A stretch of DNA of 64,000 nt from Mactromeris polynyma (taxonomy: Eukaryota; Mollusca; Bivalvia; Venerida; Mactridae). The translations under genes were made by a program, and so were the position numbers. The stretch covers positions 6,944,001-7,008,000 of the forward strand of contig JASFXZ010000026.1 of the NCBI GenBank assembly GCA_032209605.1, in the 5' to 3' direction. Every line of letters starts with the position of its first letter. Position 1 is the first letter of the stretch. A model generated the notes under the pieces. The model searched no databases. It was not told the origin of the DNA and worked only from the letters and a program-made list of their open reading frames with translations. Positions 1 to 11,034 of this stretch are shown in pieces.

Positions 1-25
1 CACATACTAACTGTCTACGAAATAT

Positions 26-935
26 ATGAACTTTACGGGGTATGCAGGAATTCTCTACGACACCTATGAACATATTACGACATATATGAGCTCTCTCTAC
101 GACACCTATGAGCAGATTACGACATATATGAGCTCTCTCTACGACACCTATGAGCAGATTACGACATATATGAGCTCTCTCTACGACACCTATGAGCAGA
201 TTACGACATATATGAGCTCTCTCCACGACACCTATGAACATATTACGACATATATGAGCTCTCTCTACGACACCTATGAGCAGATTACGACATATATGAG
301 CTCTCTTTACGACACCTATGAGCAGATTACGACATATATGAGCTCTCTCTACGACACCTATAAGCAGATTGCGACATATATGAGCTCTCTCTCTACGACA
401 CCTATGAGCAGATTACGACATATATGAGCTCTCTCTCTACGACACCTATAAGCAGATTACGACATATATGAGCTCTCTCTCTACGACACCTATGAACTTA
501 TCGCGACATATATGAGCTCTCTCTACGACACCTATGAACATATTGCGACATATATGATATCTCTACGACACCTTAGAACTTATAACGACACATATACTCT
601 CTCTATGGCACCTATGAACATATTACGACATATATAATCTCTCTATGACACATATGAACATATTACGACATAATGTATCTCTCTACGACACCTATGCACT
701 TATTGTGACATATATGCTATCTCTACGACACCTATGAACATCTTGTGACATACATAATCTCTATATGACCCCTATGCACTTATTGTGACATATATACACT
801 CTCTACGACTACGACATATATGAACTTATTGAGATATATGCACACTCTCTACAACATAATATGAACTTCGTGTGACATATATATACTCTCTACGACTACG
901 ACACATATGACCTTATTGCGATACTTCGTCTTATT
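26..935. repeat. 42-bp tandem array, degenerating rightwards
   Basis: About 20 copies of a 42-bp unit containing CTCTCTACGACACCTATGAG and ATTACGACATATATGAG. Copies up to about 560 are nearly identical; from there to 935 they decay and vary in length. Because 42 is a multiple of three, the first ten copies leave one + frame open (26-427, a 14-residue repeat with SSLYDTYEQITTY). That openness follows from the period and is not evidence of a gene. The array may extend left of the window. Confidence 0.95.
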
Positions 936-1865
936 TGAACTTAGCAAATGATTTTATATGCATATATATGAGTACAAACAACTACTGTTGTTTTCTTTAA
1001 AATTGGGAAAAAACGTTGCAACTTTCATGCGGCACTTCACAAAAGGGACAGTATGTCACATTACAAGCACTTCTCTACTGTGAACATTAATTAAGTGAAA
1101 ATGAAAAATATTGTGATTTCGGCTTGCCATAGTTAAACTCTCTCTCTACCTTACATAAAGCTCTACCATTATCGATATAGTAAAAAAACATACGTATTTT
1201 GAAAGTACACGAAAATGAGGTCATATTAACAATTGGATTGAATTGGAGAAAGGTTTTTATTGTCAATACTAGGTGTTTTTCGGATGAATTATTGATCACG
1301 TTTAACAAATGACGCTTTAGGCCAAGATGATCTTCACAAGTTTTATGTGCGATCGTGAGAAAGAAAATCAAAGGATACATTGAGCCTAGCATTCAGTGCT
1401 AACACTAAAGGTATGTTTAATATACTCTATGTTGCAGTCTATATAGTGTAGGGTTAATTGTTAACACAAGCTAATGAAATCACTTTGAGTGTCGTTTTTT
1501 ATTCACACCTGTATTGTATTGAAGTTTGGAAAGCAAAAAGCCTGTCAGAAAATTTCTGTTATATTATTTTAAAGCACTGTAGATCTCATCAAATGATTGC
1601 TAAATGTTAGATGTTTTCCACTATTTACTTTGATTGAAATCATTAACATATAAATGCTATTTTAGTACTGACGTAGTATGACACGTTGGATTTACCTAAC
1701 CTTACATTAAGTCCATGTCAAAACAAAGAACGTCGTCAACTCCAGAAAGTTCTATAAATAGAACATGTTTACTTAATTATTTTATATAATTATGTAATTA
1801 TGGATATGAATTGGATGCTTTGTTTTTAACATGTATTTATCATTTAAATTATTCTGCCTCCCCCA
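936..1865. other. No recognisable feature
   Basis: AT-rich DNA with no convincing ORF, RNA or repeat that I can see. A 101-codon open frame on the - strand (1087-1392) has no family signature and is about what chance gives in a window this size. Confidence 0.6.
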
Positions 1866-2019
1866 ACAGAGATGAACCTCATTTATTTCCCATTTCATTG
1901 TATCTTCTTGTCACGTATTGCTATGTATTATTTTCTATGTTATATTGATGTTTTGTCAATAACCTTTTATGGGTTTATGTACAATAAAAGTTCTTCTTCT
2001 TCTTCTTCTTCTTCTTCTT
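1866..2019 (+). repeat. Possible retroelement 3' tail with (TTC)n microsatellite
   Basis: A TTTTATGGGTTTATGTACAATAAA stretch is followed at once by about ten TTC/CTT triplets (about 1988-2018). A short simple-repeat tail directly after an AATAAA-like signal is typical of 3' ends of non-LTR retrotransposons or SINEs. No coding part is visible upstream, so this is only a tail-like match. Confidence 0.35.
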
Positions 2020-2074
2020 AATAAATTATCAAAACATGCTTTGAGGCCTGAAATATTCAAACTTAAGCCATAAG

Positions 2075-2235
2075 AAAACACGTAGCTCATTGGTAAACCG
2101 CTAGCCCCAGGAGTGGAATGTCTCGGGCTCGATCTCGGCTGTGACAGTCGATTAAATAAGTATTGTAGCTCCCTTGCCTACATTCGGTATGAAAATAGGA
2201 TTGATTTATTAAAACCCAGCACAACGTAGCCGTAG
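2075..2235 (+). mobile_element. tRNA-derived SINE
   Basis: An A-box-like TAGCTCATTGG starts at 2083. About 31 bp later comes a B-box-like GGGCTCGATC at 2125, followed by a GGCTGTGACAGTCG segment and a unique body. The spacing fits an internal RNA polymerase III promoter. The sequence does not fold as a functional tRNA, so a SINE head is the better reading. No clear TSD was found. Confidence 0.5.
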
Positions 2236-2399
2236 ATACATCAGCATTCGGTTTTAGTCAAGTAAATACGCTTTCAGTCTGTGGACATTGTTTTTGACGA
2301 ATAACTCGACTACTGACGTAAATTAAGGGTGTGATATCTGCGAGGCTGTGACAGAATGTGGCTTCTCCAGTAGAGCGTGTTTACCGTGAACACCGTGTA

Positions 2400-2637
2400 C
2401 AGTAAAACCTCAATAATTAGACATCCTTTGGGACCATTAAAAACTTTTTGAGGTGGTTTTATTATTGAGGCTGAATAAAGAACAAAACAGTGAAGAAGGA
2501 CTTGAAAATTGTGGTATTATCTTGAGGTGGTCTTATTACTGAGGTGGTATAACTACTGAGGTGGTCTTGTTACTGAGGTGGTCTTATTACTGAGGTAGTC
2601 TTATTACTGAGATGGTCTTTAAGTGAGGTTTTACCGC
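2400..2637 (+). mobile_element. MITE family A copy (CAGTAAAACCTC ends)
   Basis: Left end CAGTAAAACCTCAATAATTAG follows a TA dinucleotide (2398-2399). The body holds the family's AATAAAGAACAAAACAGTGA segment, and the decayed right end is GTGAGGTTTTACCG. The right half has already expanded to four or five short repeats of a GAGGTGGTCTTATTACT type. TIRs beginning CAGT with a TA target resemble pogo/Tigger elements of the Tc1/mariner superfamily. That placement is inference, since no transposase is present. Confidence 0.75.
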
Positions 2638-2665
2638 ATTGTAACATCATACTAAAATGTTTTAA

Positions 2666-2767
2666 AACAGCAAACCTCACAATACGACTATCTCAATTAT
2701 AAGATCACCTCGAAATTAGGAACACATTTTTTTCACTGTTTTGATCTTTATTCAACCTCAGCAAGGG
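2666..2767 (-). mobile_element. MITE family A copy, seed of the adjoining array
   Basis: Reverse-oriented family A sequence: decayed left end with AAACCTCA, then the ATCACCTCGAAATTAGGAAC and TTTTCACTGTTTTGATCTTT segments and TTCAACCTCA. Where the element should finish with CCAAGGGTGGTCTTATTATTGAGGTTTTACTG-like sequence, it runs into the 34-bp array whose unit is built from that same terminal segment. Confidence 0.7.
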
Positions 2768-4385
2768 TTCCATGGGTGGTCGTATTATTGAGGTTTGTTG
2801 CACCCAAGGGTGGTCGTATTATTGAGGTTTGTTGCACCCAAGGGTGGTCATATTATAGAGGTTTGTTGCATCCAAGGGTGGTCGTATTATAGAGGTTTGT
2901 TGCATCCAAGGGTGGTCGTATTATAGAGGTTTGTTGCATCCAAGGGTGGTCGTATTATAGAGGTTTGTTGCATCCAAGGGAGGTCGTATTATAGAGGTTT
3001 GTTGCATCCAAGGGTGGTCGTATTATAGAGGTTTGTTGCACCCAAGGGTGGTCGTATTATAGATGTTTGTTGCACCCAAAGGGTGGTCGTATTATAGATG
3101 TTTTTTGCACCCTAAGGGTGGTCGTATTATTGAATTGTGTTGCACCCAGGGGTGGTCGTATTAAAGAGGTTTGTTGCACCCAAGGGTGGTCGTATTATAG
3201 ATGTTTGTTGCACCCAAGGGTGGTCGTATTATAGAGGTTTGTTGCACCCAAGGGTGGTCGTATTATAGAGGTTTGTTGCACCCAAGGGTGGTCGTATTAT
3301 AGATGTTTGTTGCACCCAAGGGTGGTCGTATTATAGATGTTTGTTGCACCCAAGGGTGGTCGTATTATAGAGGTTTGTTGCACCCAAGGGTGGTCGTATT
3401 ATGGATGTTTGTTGCACCCAAAGGGTGGTCGTATTATAGAGGTTTGTTGCATCCAAGGGTGGTCGTATTATAGAGGTTTGTTGCACCCAAGGGTGGTCGT
3501 ATTATAGATGTTTGTTGAACCCAAAAGGTGGTCGTATTATAGATGTTTGTTGCACCCTAAGGGTGGTCGTATTATAGAGGTTTGTTGCACCCAAGGGTGG
3601 TCGTATTATAGAGGTTTGTTGCACCCAAGGGTGGTCGTATTATTGAGGTTTGTTGCACCCTAAGGGTGGTCGTATTATAGAGGTATGCTGCACCCAAGGG
3701 TGGTCGTATTATTGAGGTTTGTTGCACCCTAAGGGTGGTCGTATTATAGAGGTTTGTTGCACCCAAGGGTGGTCGTATTATAGAGGTTTGTTGCACCCAA
3801 GGGTGGTCGTATTATTGAGGTTTGTTGCACCCTAAGGGTGGTCGTATTATAGAGGTTTGTTGCACCCAAGGGTGGTCGTATTATAGAGGTTTGTTGCACC
3901 CAAGGGTGATCGTATTATTGAGGTTTGTTGCACCCTAAGGGTGGTCGTATTATATAGGTTTGTTGCACCCAAGGGTGGTCGTATTATAGAGGTTTGTTGC
4001 ACCCAAGGGTGAACGTATTATAGATGTTTGTTGCACCCAAGGGTGATCGTATTATAGATGTTTGTTGCACTCAAGGGTGGTCGTATTATAGAGGTTTGTT
4101 GCACCCAAGGGTGATCGTATTATAGAGGTTTGTTGCCCCCAAGGGTGGTCGTATTATAGAGGTTTGTTGCACCCAAGGGTGGTCGTATTATAGAGGTTTG
4201 TTGCACCCAAGGGTGATCGTATTATTGATGTTTGTTGCACCCAAGGGTGGTCGTATTATAGATGTTTGTTGCACCCAAGGGTGATCGTATTATAGAGGTT
4301 TGTTGCACCCAAGGGTGGTCGTATTATAGAGGTTTGTTGCACCCAAGGGTGATCGTATTATAGAGGCTTGTTGCACCCTAAGCGG
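2768..4385. repeat. 34-bp tandem array derived from a MITE end
   Basis: About 47 copies of a 34-bp unit made of GGGTGGTCGTATTATAGAGG plus TTTGTTGCACCCAA. GGTGGTCGTATTATTGAGGTTT is the right-hand end of family A (compare 4456-4684 and 38582-38742), with a GTTGCACCC extension. Common unit variants are GAGG or GATG after TATA, CACCCTAAGGG (+1 bp) and GTGATCG. The 74-codon open frame at 3572-3796 (- strand) is a by-product of the repeat. Confidence 0.95.
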
Positions 4386-4455
4386 TCCAGTTATATTCAC
4401 CCGTCATTTATGTGCATTGTATCATTTTGCTTTTGTATTTGTTAATTTGTACGTA

Positions 4456-4684
4456 CAGTAAAACCTCAATAATAAGACCACCCTTGGGACCCTTGAAAAC
4501 TGGTCTTAATATTGAGGTTGTGTAAAGAGCAGATCAGCCAAAATGAACTTGAAAATTGTGTTCTTATTATGTAGGTGGTCTTAATATTAAGTTGGTCTGA
4601 ATATTGAGGTTGTCTTAATATTGAGGAGGTTTTATTATTGCGGTGGTCTTATTATTGGGGTAGTCTGTAAGTGAGGTTTTACTG
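4456..4684 (+). mobile_element. MITE family A, complete copy
   Basis: Bounded by CAGTAAAACCTCA and its inverse TGAGGTTTTACTG and flanked by TA on both sides (4454-4455, 4685-4686). 229 bp long. Contains ACCACCCTTGGGACCCTTGAAAACTGG and a TGTAAAGAGC/ATGAACTTGAAAATTGTG body. No coding capacity. Confidence 0.85.
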
Positions 4685-4818
4685 TACATATTTCCATGTC
4701 TCTTTGCGCTTTGAGGTGGATGTACAATTTGTATCTGGCCTATCCTGTTCGACTTCTTTATTCATAGAAAGATTCTGTGAACGAATGAAAATTAGTCTGA
4801 AACCTCCGAATGCCTGAT

Positions 4819-5028
4819 TACGAAAGCCTGGTGGTGACATTTCGGCTTCAAGAATTCTCGAATTCATCTTCATGAATTCACAAGTTCAACTTCACGCATT
4901 CGTAAAATTGAAATCGTGAACTCTTGATTCATGAAGATAAAATCGTGAATTCATGAAGTTGAACTTTTGAATTCATGAAGTTAAATTCGCGAATTCTTGA
5001 TTCTGATATATCACCACCAGGCTTTCGT
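4819..5028. mobile_element. Foldback MITE, family D
   Basis: Terminal inverted repeat TACGAAAGCCTGGTGGTGA at the left and its near-perfect inverse ending GGCTTTCGTA at the right. The interior is several short palindromic pieces around GAATTCATGAAGTTGAA, so the whole 210 bp can fold back. A second, shorter copy lies at 23077-23250. No coding capacity. Confidence 0.7.
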
Positions 5029-5559
5029 AGAAATCTGCAACATTACTTATGAATGATACGGTCACGGTATTCGCTTATGCAGTAGCTAACTGGCATATAC
5101 CCGTACGCAGTCACGGTACATGAATCAGGAAGCGCTCTATTGCACTATTCGGTCTCGTTGGGTGTCATTAAACAAATATCTGAACTTATTCACTTAAATA
5201 AATAATTTCCCATTTCCAAGCGTATTGATTTGTAGCTTAATATTACATATTTGTATAACGATCATAATTAAAATGCCGATTGCTTACATGATAAATAATT
5301 GGTAGCCATGTGTTAGTTAGTTTCACAGAATTATAGAATTTGCTGAGTTCTAATAAGCAGTCCTGAACCCCTACCAGTATTCGGGGTCTCCTACAAGTTT
5401 TATAATTTTTGTTAATATTAATCAAGGACTTAAAATATTTAAGACAGCTATCATGGAACTCTTATATTGAAATCCAACTGAGAAGTGTGCTTGAAAGTTT
5501 AAAATTTTCTTTCCCCAACAAAATTTAACACCTCAAATAGACGCTATTTAAGGATCTTT
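5029..5559. other. No recognisable feature
   Basis: No gene or repeat recognised. Short open frames here have no signature. Confidence 0.5.
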
Positions 5560-5675
5560 CATAAATAATTGTTGGAGTTACTTCCCTAGCAGATATATCA
5601 TAAATAAGTTTATGAGTTACTTCCCTTGTAGATCTATCATACATAATTGTTTGAGTTACTTCCCTTGTATATATA
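5560..5675. repeat. 39-bp repeat carrying GAGTTACTTCCCT
   Basis: Three units with GAGTTACTTCCCT starting at 5575, 5614 and 5653, each followed by a TAGATMTATCATA-like segment. The inverse, AGGGAAGTAACTC, is a motif I associate with mollusc intergenic repeats; related forms occur near 19940 and 48780. Confidence 0.65.
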
Positions 5676-5919
5676 GAACATAATAATGTGTTTGTCGGAT
5701 ATATAATTATAATGCTCCAATAATGTTGTACAGTCATGTGAATCTACCGCTTAAAGTATGTCAGCTAACTGAGTTATTTACAGCATATCTTGTGGCTACT
5801 GTAGTACTGTTTTGTAAAGAAAAAGTAAAGTGTCAGACACCTACTTTCTGAGCACATTTATTTCCCGATTCCTTTCTTATGTCAGGCATCAGGCAGGTAG
5901 CCGCACTGTAACCATTGTT

Positions 5920-6025
5920 ATTTAACCCACCATATCAGAACGGACCCCTACCGGGATTCGAACCTTCGACCTCCCGCTCCCAAGACGGATGCATTAACCA
6001 CTCGGCTACGGGAGACGGTTTGTGT
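5920..6025 (-). mobile_element. tRNA-derived SINE head, minus strand
   Basis: On the - strand: GTAGCCGAGTGGTTAATGC (A box) then GGTTCGAATCCC (B box) about 35 bp downstream, an excellent pair of internal Pol III promoter boxes. The tRNA-like acceptor stem is not closed at the 3' side, and the sequence runs on into TTAAATAACAATGG. A SINE head or tRNA pseudogene fits better than a working tRNA. Confidence 0.55.
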
Positions 6026-6107
6026 CTTAATTTCATATATTAGGGTATTATAATCAGCATTTTTAGAAGGCCAAAATGTTACACAGTGAAGGAGCACTAT
6101 TTAAATA

Positions 6108-6285
6108 CAGTCTCACCTCGCTTATGCGACAACCTTTTATTCGAATACTTGGTATCATCCGAAATAAATACCAAGTCCCGATGCATCTTCTTACGCAAAT
6201 CAAATTGAAATGGTCTATTCGAAACCATGTATTATTCGAAGTAAAATTTCGGACCCGATAAATTCGAATGAACGAGGTCCGAGTG
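6108..6285 (+). mobile_element. MITE family B copy
   Basis: 178 bp. Starts CAGTCTCACCTCGCTTATGCG and ends GAACGAGGTCCGAGTG, with TA on both sides (6106-6107, 6286-6287). Interior hallmarks are GGTATCATCCGAAATAAATA, AGTCCCGATGCATCTTCTTA and TATTATTCGAA. Same length as the copy at 11824-12001. Pogo-like end structure; non-autonomous. Confidence 0.8.
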
Positions 6286-6304
6286 TACTTTCATTAAATC
6301 ATAG

Positions 6305-6480
6305 AAGGATGCATAGTGGTAGCAAAATTGACCGCCTCACTCCAGATCTGAAGGTCGTTAGTTCGAATCTCTCAATGGAAGCCATGATGTTGAACGTCGA
6401 ACATTAGGCTCTAGGGCTGACCAGTAACCCATGTCACCGTTATCGGTAGTGATTGAATTTCATTAACTCACATATCTTGT
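6305..6480 (+). mobile_element. SINE-like, tRNA-derived head
   Basis: GCATAGTGGTAGCAAAATTG and, 40 bp on, GTTAGTTCGAATCTC give degenerate A and B boxes. A related sequence with CATAGTGGTCG and AAGGTCGTGAATTAGAATCG lies at 50945-51095, which suggests one SINE family with two old copies. Confidence 0.4.
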
Positions 6481-7330
6481 TTCATAATCGACTTAAATAT
6501 TTATTCCGTCAGAAACGCCGATAAAAGTTTAATCAAATCGGCAGTTTTTAGCTTTATGTCACGGGTGCGTATATAAGGACAACCATCCGTTTCTACGTTT
6601 ATTTATAATTTTAACATGGATGAAAAGTCCGCTTTGAGTGCAACAGTTCGTGGGTTCTATTCATGTTGACGTCATAGGTCACGTCATACAAGACGTGAAA
6701 AACTGGTACTGGTAACTCATTTACTAAGCAACAACAGCTACTCAGATGCAAAGTGTCGATCAGTGGATATCGTTTTGGACACATTAGAGACTTCAACGGT
6801 TGCTCATCTTACCTGTTCATCATAAGCGACGCTAAATAGTGCTTCTTTGTGAACATATTTACGCTTGTTGTTATTTTGTTTTGATATTCTGGAGCCCAGA
6901 CGTTTTAATGAGTGTTTGACGTGACACGGATCAGTTTATTTCCTAGGGGATAATTTCAATCCTAGTTGTACACGTAATGTACGGAAATTATGTCTTGGGG
7001 ATTAATTCCAAGAACATAAATACTTCTATACATCTGTACGCCTGTCATTCAAGAGAGTATTCTTATCTGCCTAGTGACAAATGTGATGTTAGCTCGCGAT
7101 ATAGTTCCTGTGCATTACGTAAATTATGTGTAACATGAAACCGATTTGTCCTACATTATCCAAACGATAAAGTCGATCAGCGAAAGTATTTGTATTTCCA
7201 TATCGAACCCCAATCTTAGAAAATATAAATACAGGTTGTTGTCTGCAGCGATTTCTGACAGCGCAGTAAATTCCTGAATGTGTTGTAATTGTAACGATAT
7301 TGATGAGGAATTCCATTACCCCAAAACGCA
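6481..7330. other. No recognisable feature
   Basis: No gene, RNA or clear repeat seen. Two opposing open frames near 7089-7382 and 7278-7580 overlap each other and the dispersed repeat at about 7335, and look like chance. Confidence 0.5.
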
Positions 7331-7334
7331 GACG

Positions 7335-7510
7335 GTGCAGCATCTCCCTAGAGGATCTCTCTGTAGCAACAACCTCTCTCAAACAACATTATCCGTTTTT
7401 TCCGCTGCACAATTGTTAAAATCTAGCAATTTCACCTCTCTAGAGCAACAATATCTCTACAACAGCGTAAAATTGCATCTTCCAAAGGTTGATTCTCTGA
7501 AGATGTTGCA
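7335..7510 (+). repeat. Dispersed repeat family C, copy 1
   Basis: Shares blocks with 23345-23500 in the same order: AACAACATTATC-GTTTT-CCG, then CAATT-ACCTCTCTA-A-CAACA and CTC-ACAACAG. Ends are not clear, so the class is unknown; the CCTCTCT-AACAAC theme recalls Tc1/mariner-like MITE ends. Confidence 0.35.
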
Positions 7511-7581
7511 CAGCATTTGTAAAGTGAGCGATGTAATATACTTAGTACATTTAATAACGCTTAATGTGAGATTTCTATAGT

Positions 7582-8249
7582 TTCGTTCAATGAATATTAG
7601 GGTACAAGAAAAGAACTTGATACGACATTATTGCACGTGTACGCAACATGTTTGCTAACTTTCATGACAATCGATAAGTATTTTCATAAAAAAATGAGTT
7701 TCAGAAATAGTAAAATGAAATCTAATGAAGTATGGCTGGTAAATATTGTGCGTTTTTAAAATGTACTGAGTATATATTCTGATACAACACAGCGCTGTGT
7801 ACAACTCTGAACTATGGATTACAATATCTCTCAGACCAGCGGGAGAAGTTTCTTTTAGATTTGGTATCACATTATTCACCGATCGTTTACTTTGTTTCAC
7901 AAGAAAACACCGTCATCTGTTATGTGCTATAATACATTTTCCTAAAAATGTTCATGTACTTTATTTCTATAAATATTTGGCAAACCAAATGTTCATGCAA
8001 ATTCTCTCACAATCACCATATATCAACATGCAGTGAATTGGTACAATCATGTTTCTCTCAAAATGTATTCAGGATGTAACACTATGGCTTCACCTATTTT
8101 TATGAGACGTTAAATTCGATTTCATGGATGAAATAATTCATGCAATTAGACCCCTCCTGGTAAATTGGTCTTTAAAATTCTCAAAAAAAGTGAGCATCGT
8201 GCTGTGTAAGTGAATTGTTTTTTGTTTATCTTAGCGTCGTGTTTAATTA
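7582..8249. other. No recognisable feature
   Basis: AT-rich, no supported gene or repeat. Confidence 0.5.
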
Positions 8250-8495
8250 TCTCATGATTTGTTACTTGTCGGTTAAAACTACTTGTGATCTGATACTTTT
8301 CAGTAGATTTCACTCGGGATGTGTTACTTGTCGGTAAATTCCACTCACGATCTGTGACTTGACGGTATATTTTTGGTGATTCATTACTTGTCGTTAAACT
8401 ATACCCTTTATTTGTTACTTGCCGGTAATTTCCAGTCATGCTATATTTCTTGACATTAAAGTCCTCTCGTGATCTGCTACCTGTCCGGCGGTTAA
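8250..8495. repeat. Degenerate ~40-bp tandem repeat
   Basis: Six diverged units centred on TTACTTGTCGGTAAA, each with a GTGATCTG-like block. It keeps one - strand frame mostly open (8146-8439), with repeated RQVT, an effect of the repeat. Confidence 0.65.
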
Positions 8496-8511
8496 TGTCA
8501 GAATATTAATA

Positions 8512-8689
8512 CAGTAAAACCTCACATAAAGACCACCTCAATAATTAGACAACCTCGAAATTAAGAACACACTTTTCAAGTCCATTTTCACTGTTTTACT
8601 TTTTTTTCAACCTCATTATTAAGCCCACCTCAATAAGAAGACCAGTTTGCAAGGCTTACAATGATGGTCTCATTTTTGAGGTTTTACTG
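8512..8689 (-). mobile_element. MITE family A, complete copy
   Basis: CAGTAAAACCTCACATAAAG to GAGGTTTTACTG, flanked by TA on both sides (8510-8511, 8690-8691). 178 bp, reverse orientation relative to 4456-4684. Confidence 0.85.
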
Positions 8690-8989
8690 TATATTCAATT
8701 GTAAAAAATAAAAATCGCCGTTTTGAAAAAAAAGTCACATTGACAGGAAACAGTAATTGCGAATCTCTCACACGTGGCTTCCTGATCAATATTGATCGAT
8801 GCAGTTTAGAGATTTACCGCGTCTGTTGACAATGCAATGCGGAATTATCTGGTTACATCATCTTGTATACTGCTCGGGTGACTAAAGTTGCTCGTATATC
8901 AACATGCTTAGTGTTGAAGAGTTAACTGAGATAAATTCTATAGGACTAGTCTAGTTTGAAATTACTCCAAATCAATACAATATATAAAT

Positions 8990-9154
8990 AGCGAATCTCC
9001 AATAATAAGACCACCTCAAAATTAAGAATGTTCACAATTTTCAAGCCCATTTTCACTGTTTTGCTCTCTATTCAACCTCAATATTAAGACCACCTCAATA
9101 AGAAGACCAGTTTTCAAGGGTACCGACGGTGGTCTAATTATTGAGGTTTTACTA
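8990..9154 (-). mobile_element. MITE family A, decayed ends
   Basis: Body matches 8512-8689 (ACCACCTCAAAATTAAGAA, TTTTCACTGTTTTGCTC, CAATAAGAAGACCAG). The left end is mutated (AGCGAATCTCC) and the right end is GAGGTTTTACTATA. It lies only 300 bp from the previous copy, in the same orientation. Confidence 0.75.
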
Positions 9155-10855
9155 TACATGGAAATTTAAAAAAATCCAAAAAAAGTTTTTAGTATCATAA
9201 TGGAACATCATTGTTGCTAACCACAATGTATTGAAAGCAAGAGTTGCTTGTTTGTCGGTCCATTTATGTGTATTTTTAATTAATACACAAGAAGTGACTT
9301 ATGAACAATTTAATTAAGTTATTAGACTAGGGAAGGCTCTCTAATTTAAACGATATAATTAATAGCCCGGTGATTTTAAACAATATTTAACCAGGTGGTT
9401 TAAATTGACTTGGTTCTATATCATAAAGTAGTTAGTCACACAAATGTCCACTTATTCTTATAAAATGCGTAATGATACAACATTATAGGGATTCATTGGT
9501 GAACAAATGATATACAGGGATGTTTCAACATGAATGTCTTTTGAAAGAGTATCTTAGTTCAATATCGCGAAAACTGATGACAAAATCAATATCGGATTCA
9601 CCTGCTTTACCGAATCTTTGCAGGCAGATGAATGTAAGTATTCTTGATATTAATTGTTCTTACTTTAGCAATTACAGTTTGCATGTTTGGATGGTGTGCC
9701 AGCTGGTGTCTTCAAAATAACACGTCGAGTGAGCAAATGTACAAACTACGAAAATATCACAAGTTAATGAATGTGTTTACTTGCGGCAGTTTTGACGATG
9801 ACAATATCAGTGAAAAATCGATGTTAGCACAACTTTAGGATAAATATCGTTATCAGAATTTTTCTGCCGTGACAATGAAACGGTCTTCATCCGCCCAGCA
9901 AATCTGTCCTCGGTATCACCCATTTTCATAATGTCGCCAATGCGCAGAAAACATGCGCAGTAGAATCGATATTGGATTTCTAAGAATGAGTCGTTCGGAT
10001 CTTACACACGGAGTGCTTAGCAACCATTTGAATGTAGTGAGCTTGTCGGATAACTTATTTTCTATTGACTTATCTATTGGTGGATGAGACAGGTATTTCA
10101 ATAGTTAATTATTCACTAGTAGTTTTAATTGATAATTTAAACAATTATAGGATAATATTGTACACATATATACGAATCAAATTTGATTTCCTTGTCTATA
10201 TAAATAATACAGAATGATAGTTATTGTAAAGCATATGGTGGATTTCCATGTCTTACTTAGACGTGTTTCTAAAGTTTCAGACTAAATTTTCGGATCGCGA
10301 AGTATAATTGAATCCCAACATATGGAGACATAATACTTTTCAACAACTTTCTTGGTTTAGTTTAGATATGACTCGATCTATATACCAGTATATAAGTGTG
10401 AAGTAAGAATTAGAACGTACGCATCTCTGTTTTTGTTTCAGCTATTTGCGTTAGGCCATTCCTAATAAAGTGTTTGTTTACGGTACCCGAAACACAATAT
10501 TTAAGGTGGGTTGGTGCGTCATTATTTAGCCTTTTCTTTACACAGCGGTCATAACCGGGACATTAACATTAACAAGAAATCCCGCGTGGCTGAGTCCCAA
10601 ATTTGAGACAGGGCCAATATTTGATGCTCGGTCCGGATACTGCAGACTAACAATTTATAAAGAATGTCCTTACCAGCAAAATCAGCGTTTGGGTCTATTA
10701 TTGTTGAGTAAAGCTTCTGCTTTTTAGTTTATCACATTTGGTTTACTGGTGCCTATGGTTAATCTATTATTGATGTTGTCAATAAATGTAGGACAATAAT
10801 GATTTTATAAAAAAACTTAATTAAGTTTAATGTTGACATATACAAAATGAATCTA
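9155..10855. other. Mostly featureless; weak SINE-like trace at ~10575-10675
   Basis: No gene recognised. CCCGCGTGGCTGAGTCCC followed by GGTCCGGATAC at 10575-10650 looks like a very decayed tRNA-type head, but it is too weak to call. Confidence 0.35.
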
Positions 10856-11034
10856 TAGTAAAACCTCTATAATACGTCCACCGTTGGGACCCTTGAAAAC
10901 TGGTCTTCTTATTGAGATGGTCTTAATATTGAGGTTGTATAAAGAGCAAAACAGTGAAATGGACTTGAAAATAAATGTTCTTAATCTTGAGGTAGTCTAA
11001 TTATTGACGTGGTGTTCAAGTGAGGTTTTTACTG
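10856..11034 (+). mobile_element. MITE family A copy
   Basis: TAGTAAAACCTCTATAATACG at the left, AGTGAGGTTTTTACTG at the right, about 179 bp, with the ACCCTTGAAAACTGG and AGAGCAAAACAGTGAAATGG blocks in + orientation. Confidence 0.8.

Noticed and set aside
5926..6020. Functional tRNA gene on the - strand
   Set aside because: A and B boxes are good but the acceptor stem does not close; SINE head or pseudogene fits better. The same applies to 62870-62965.
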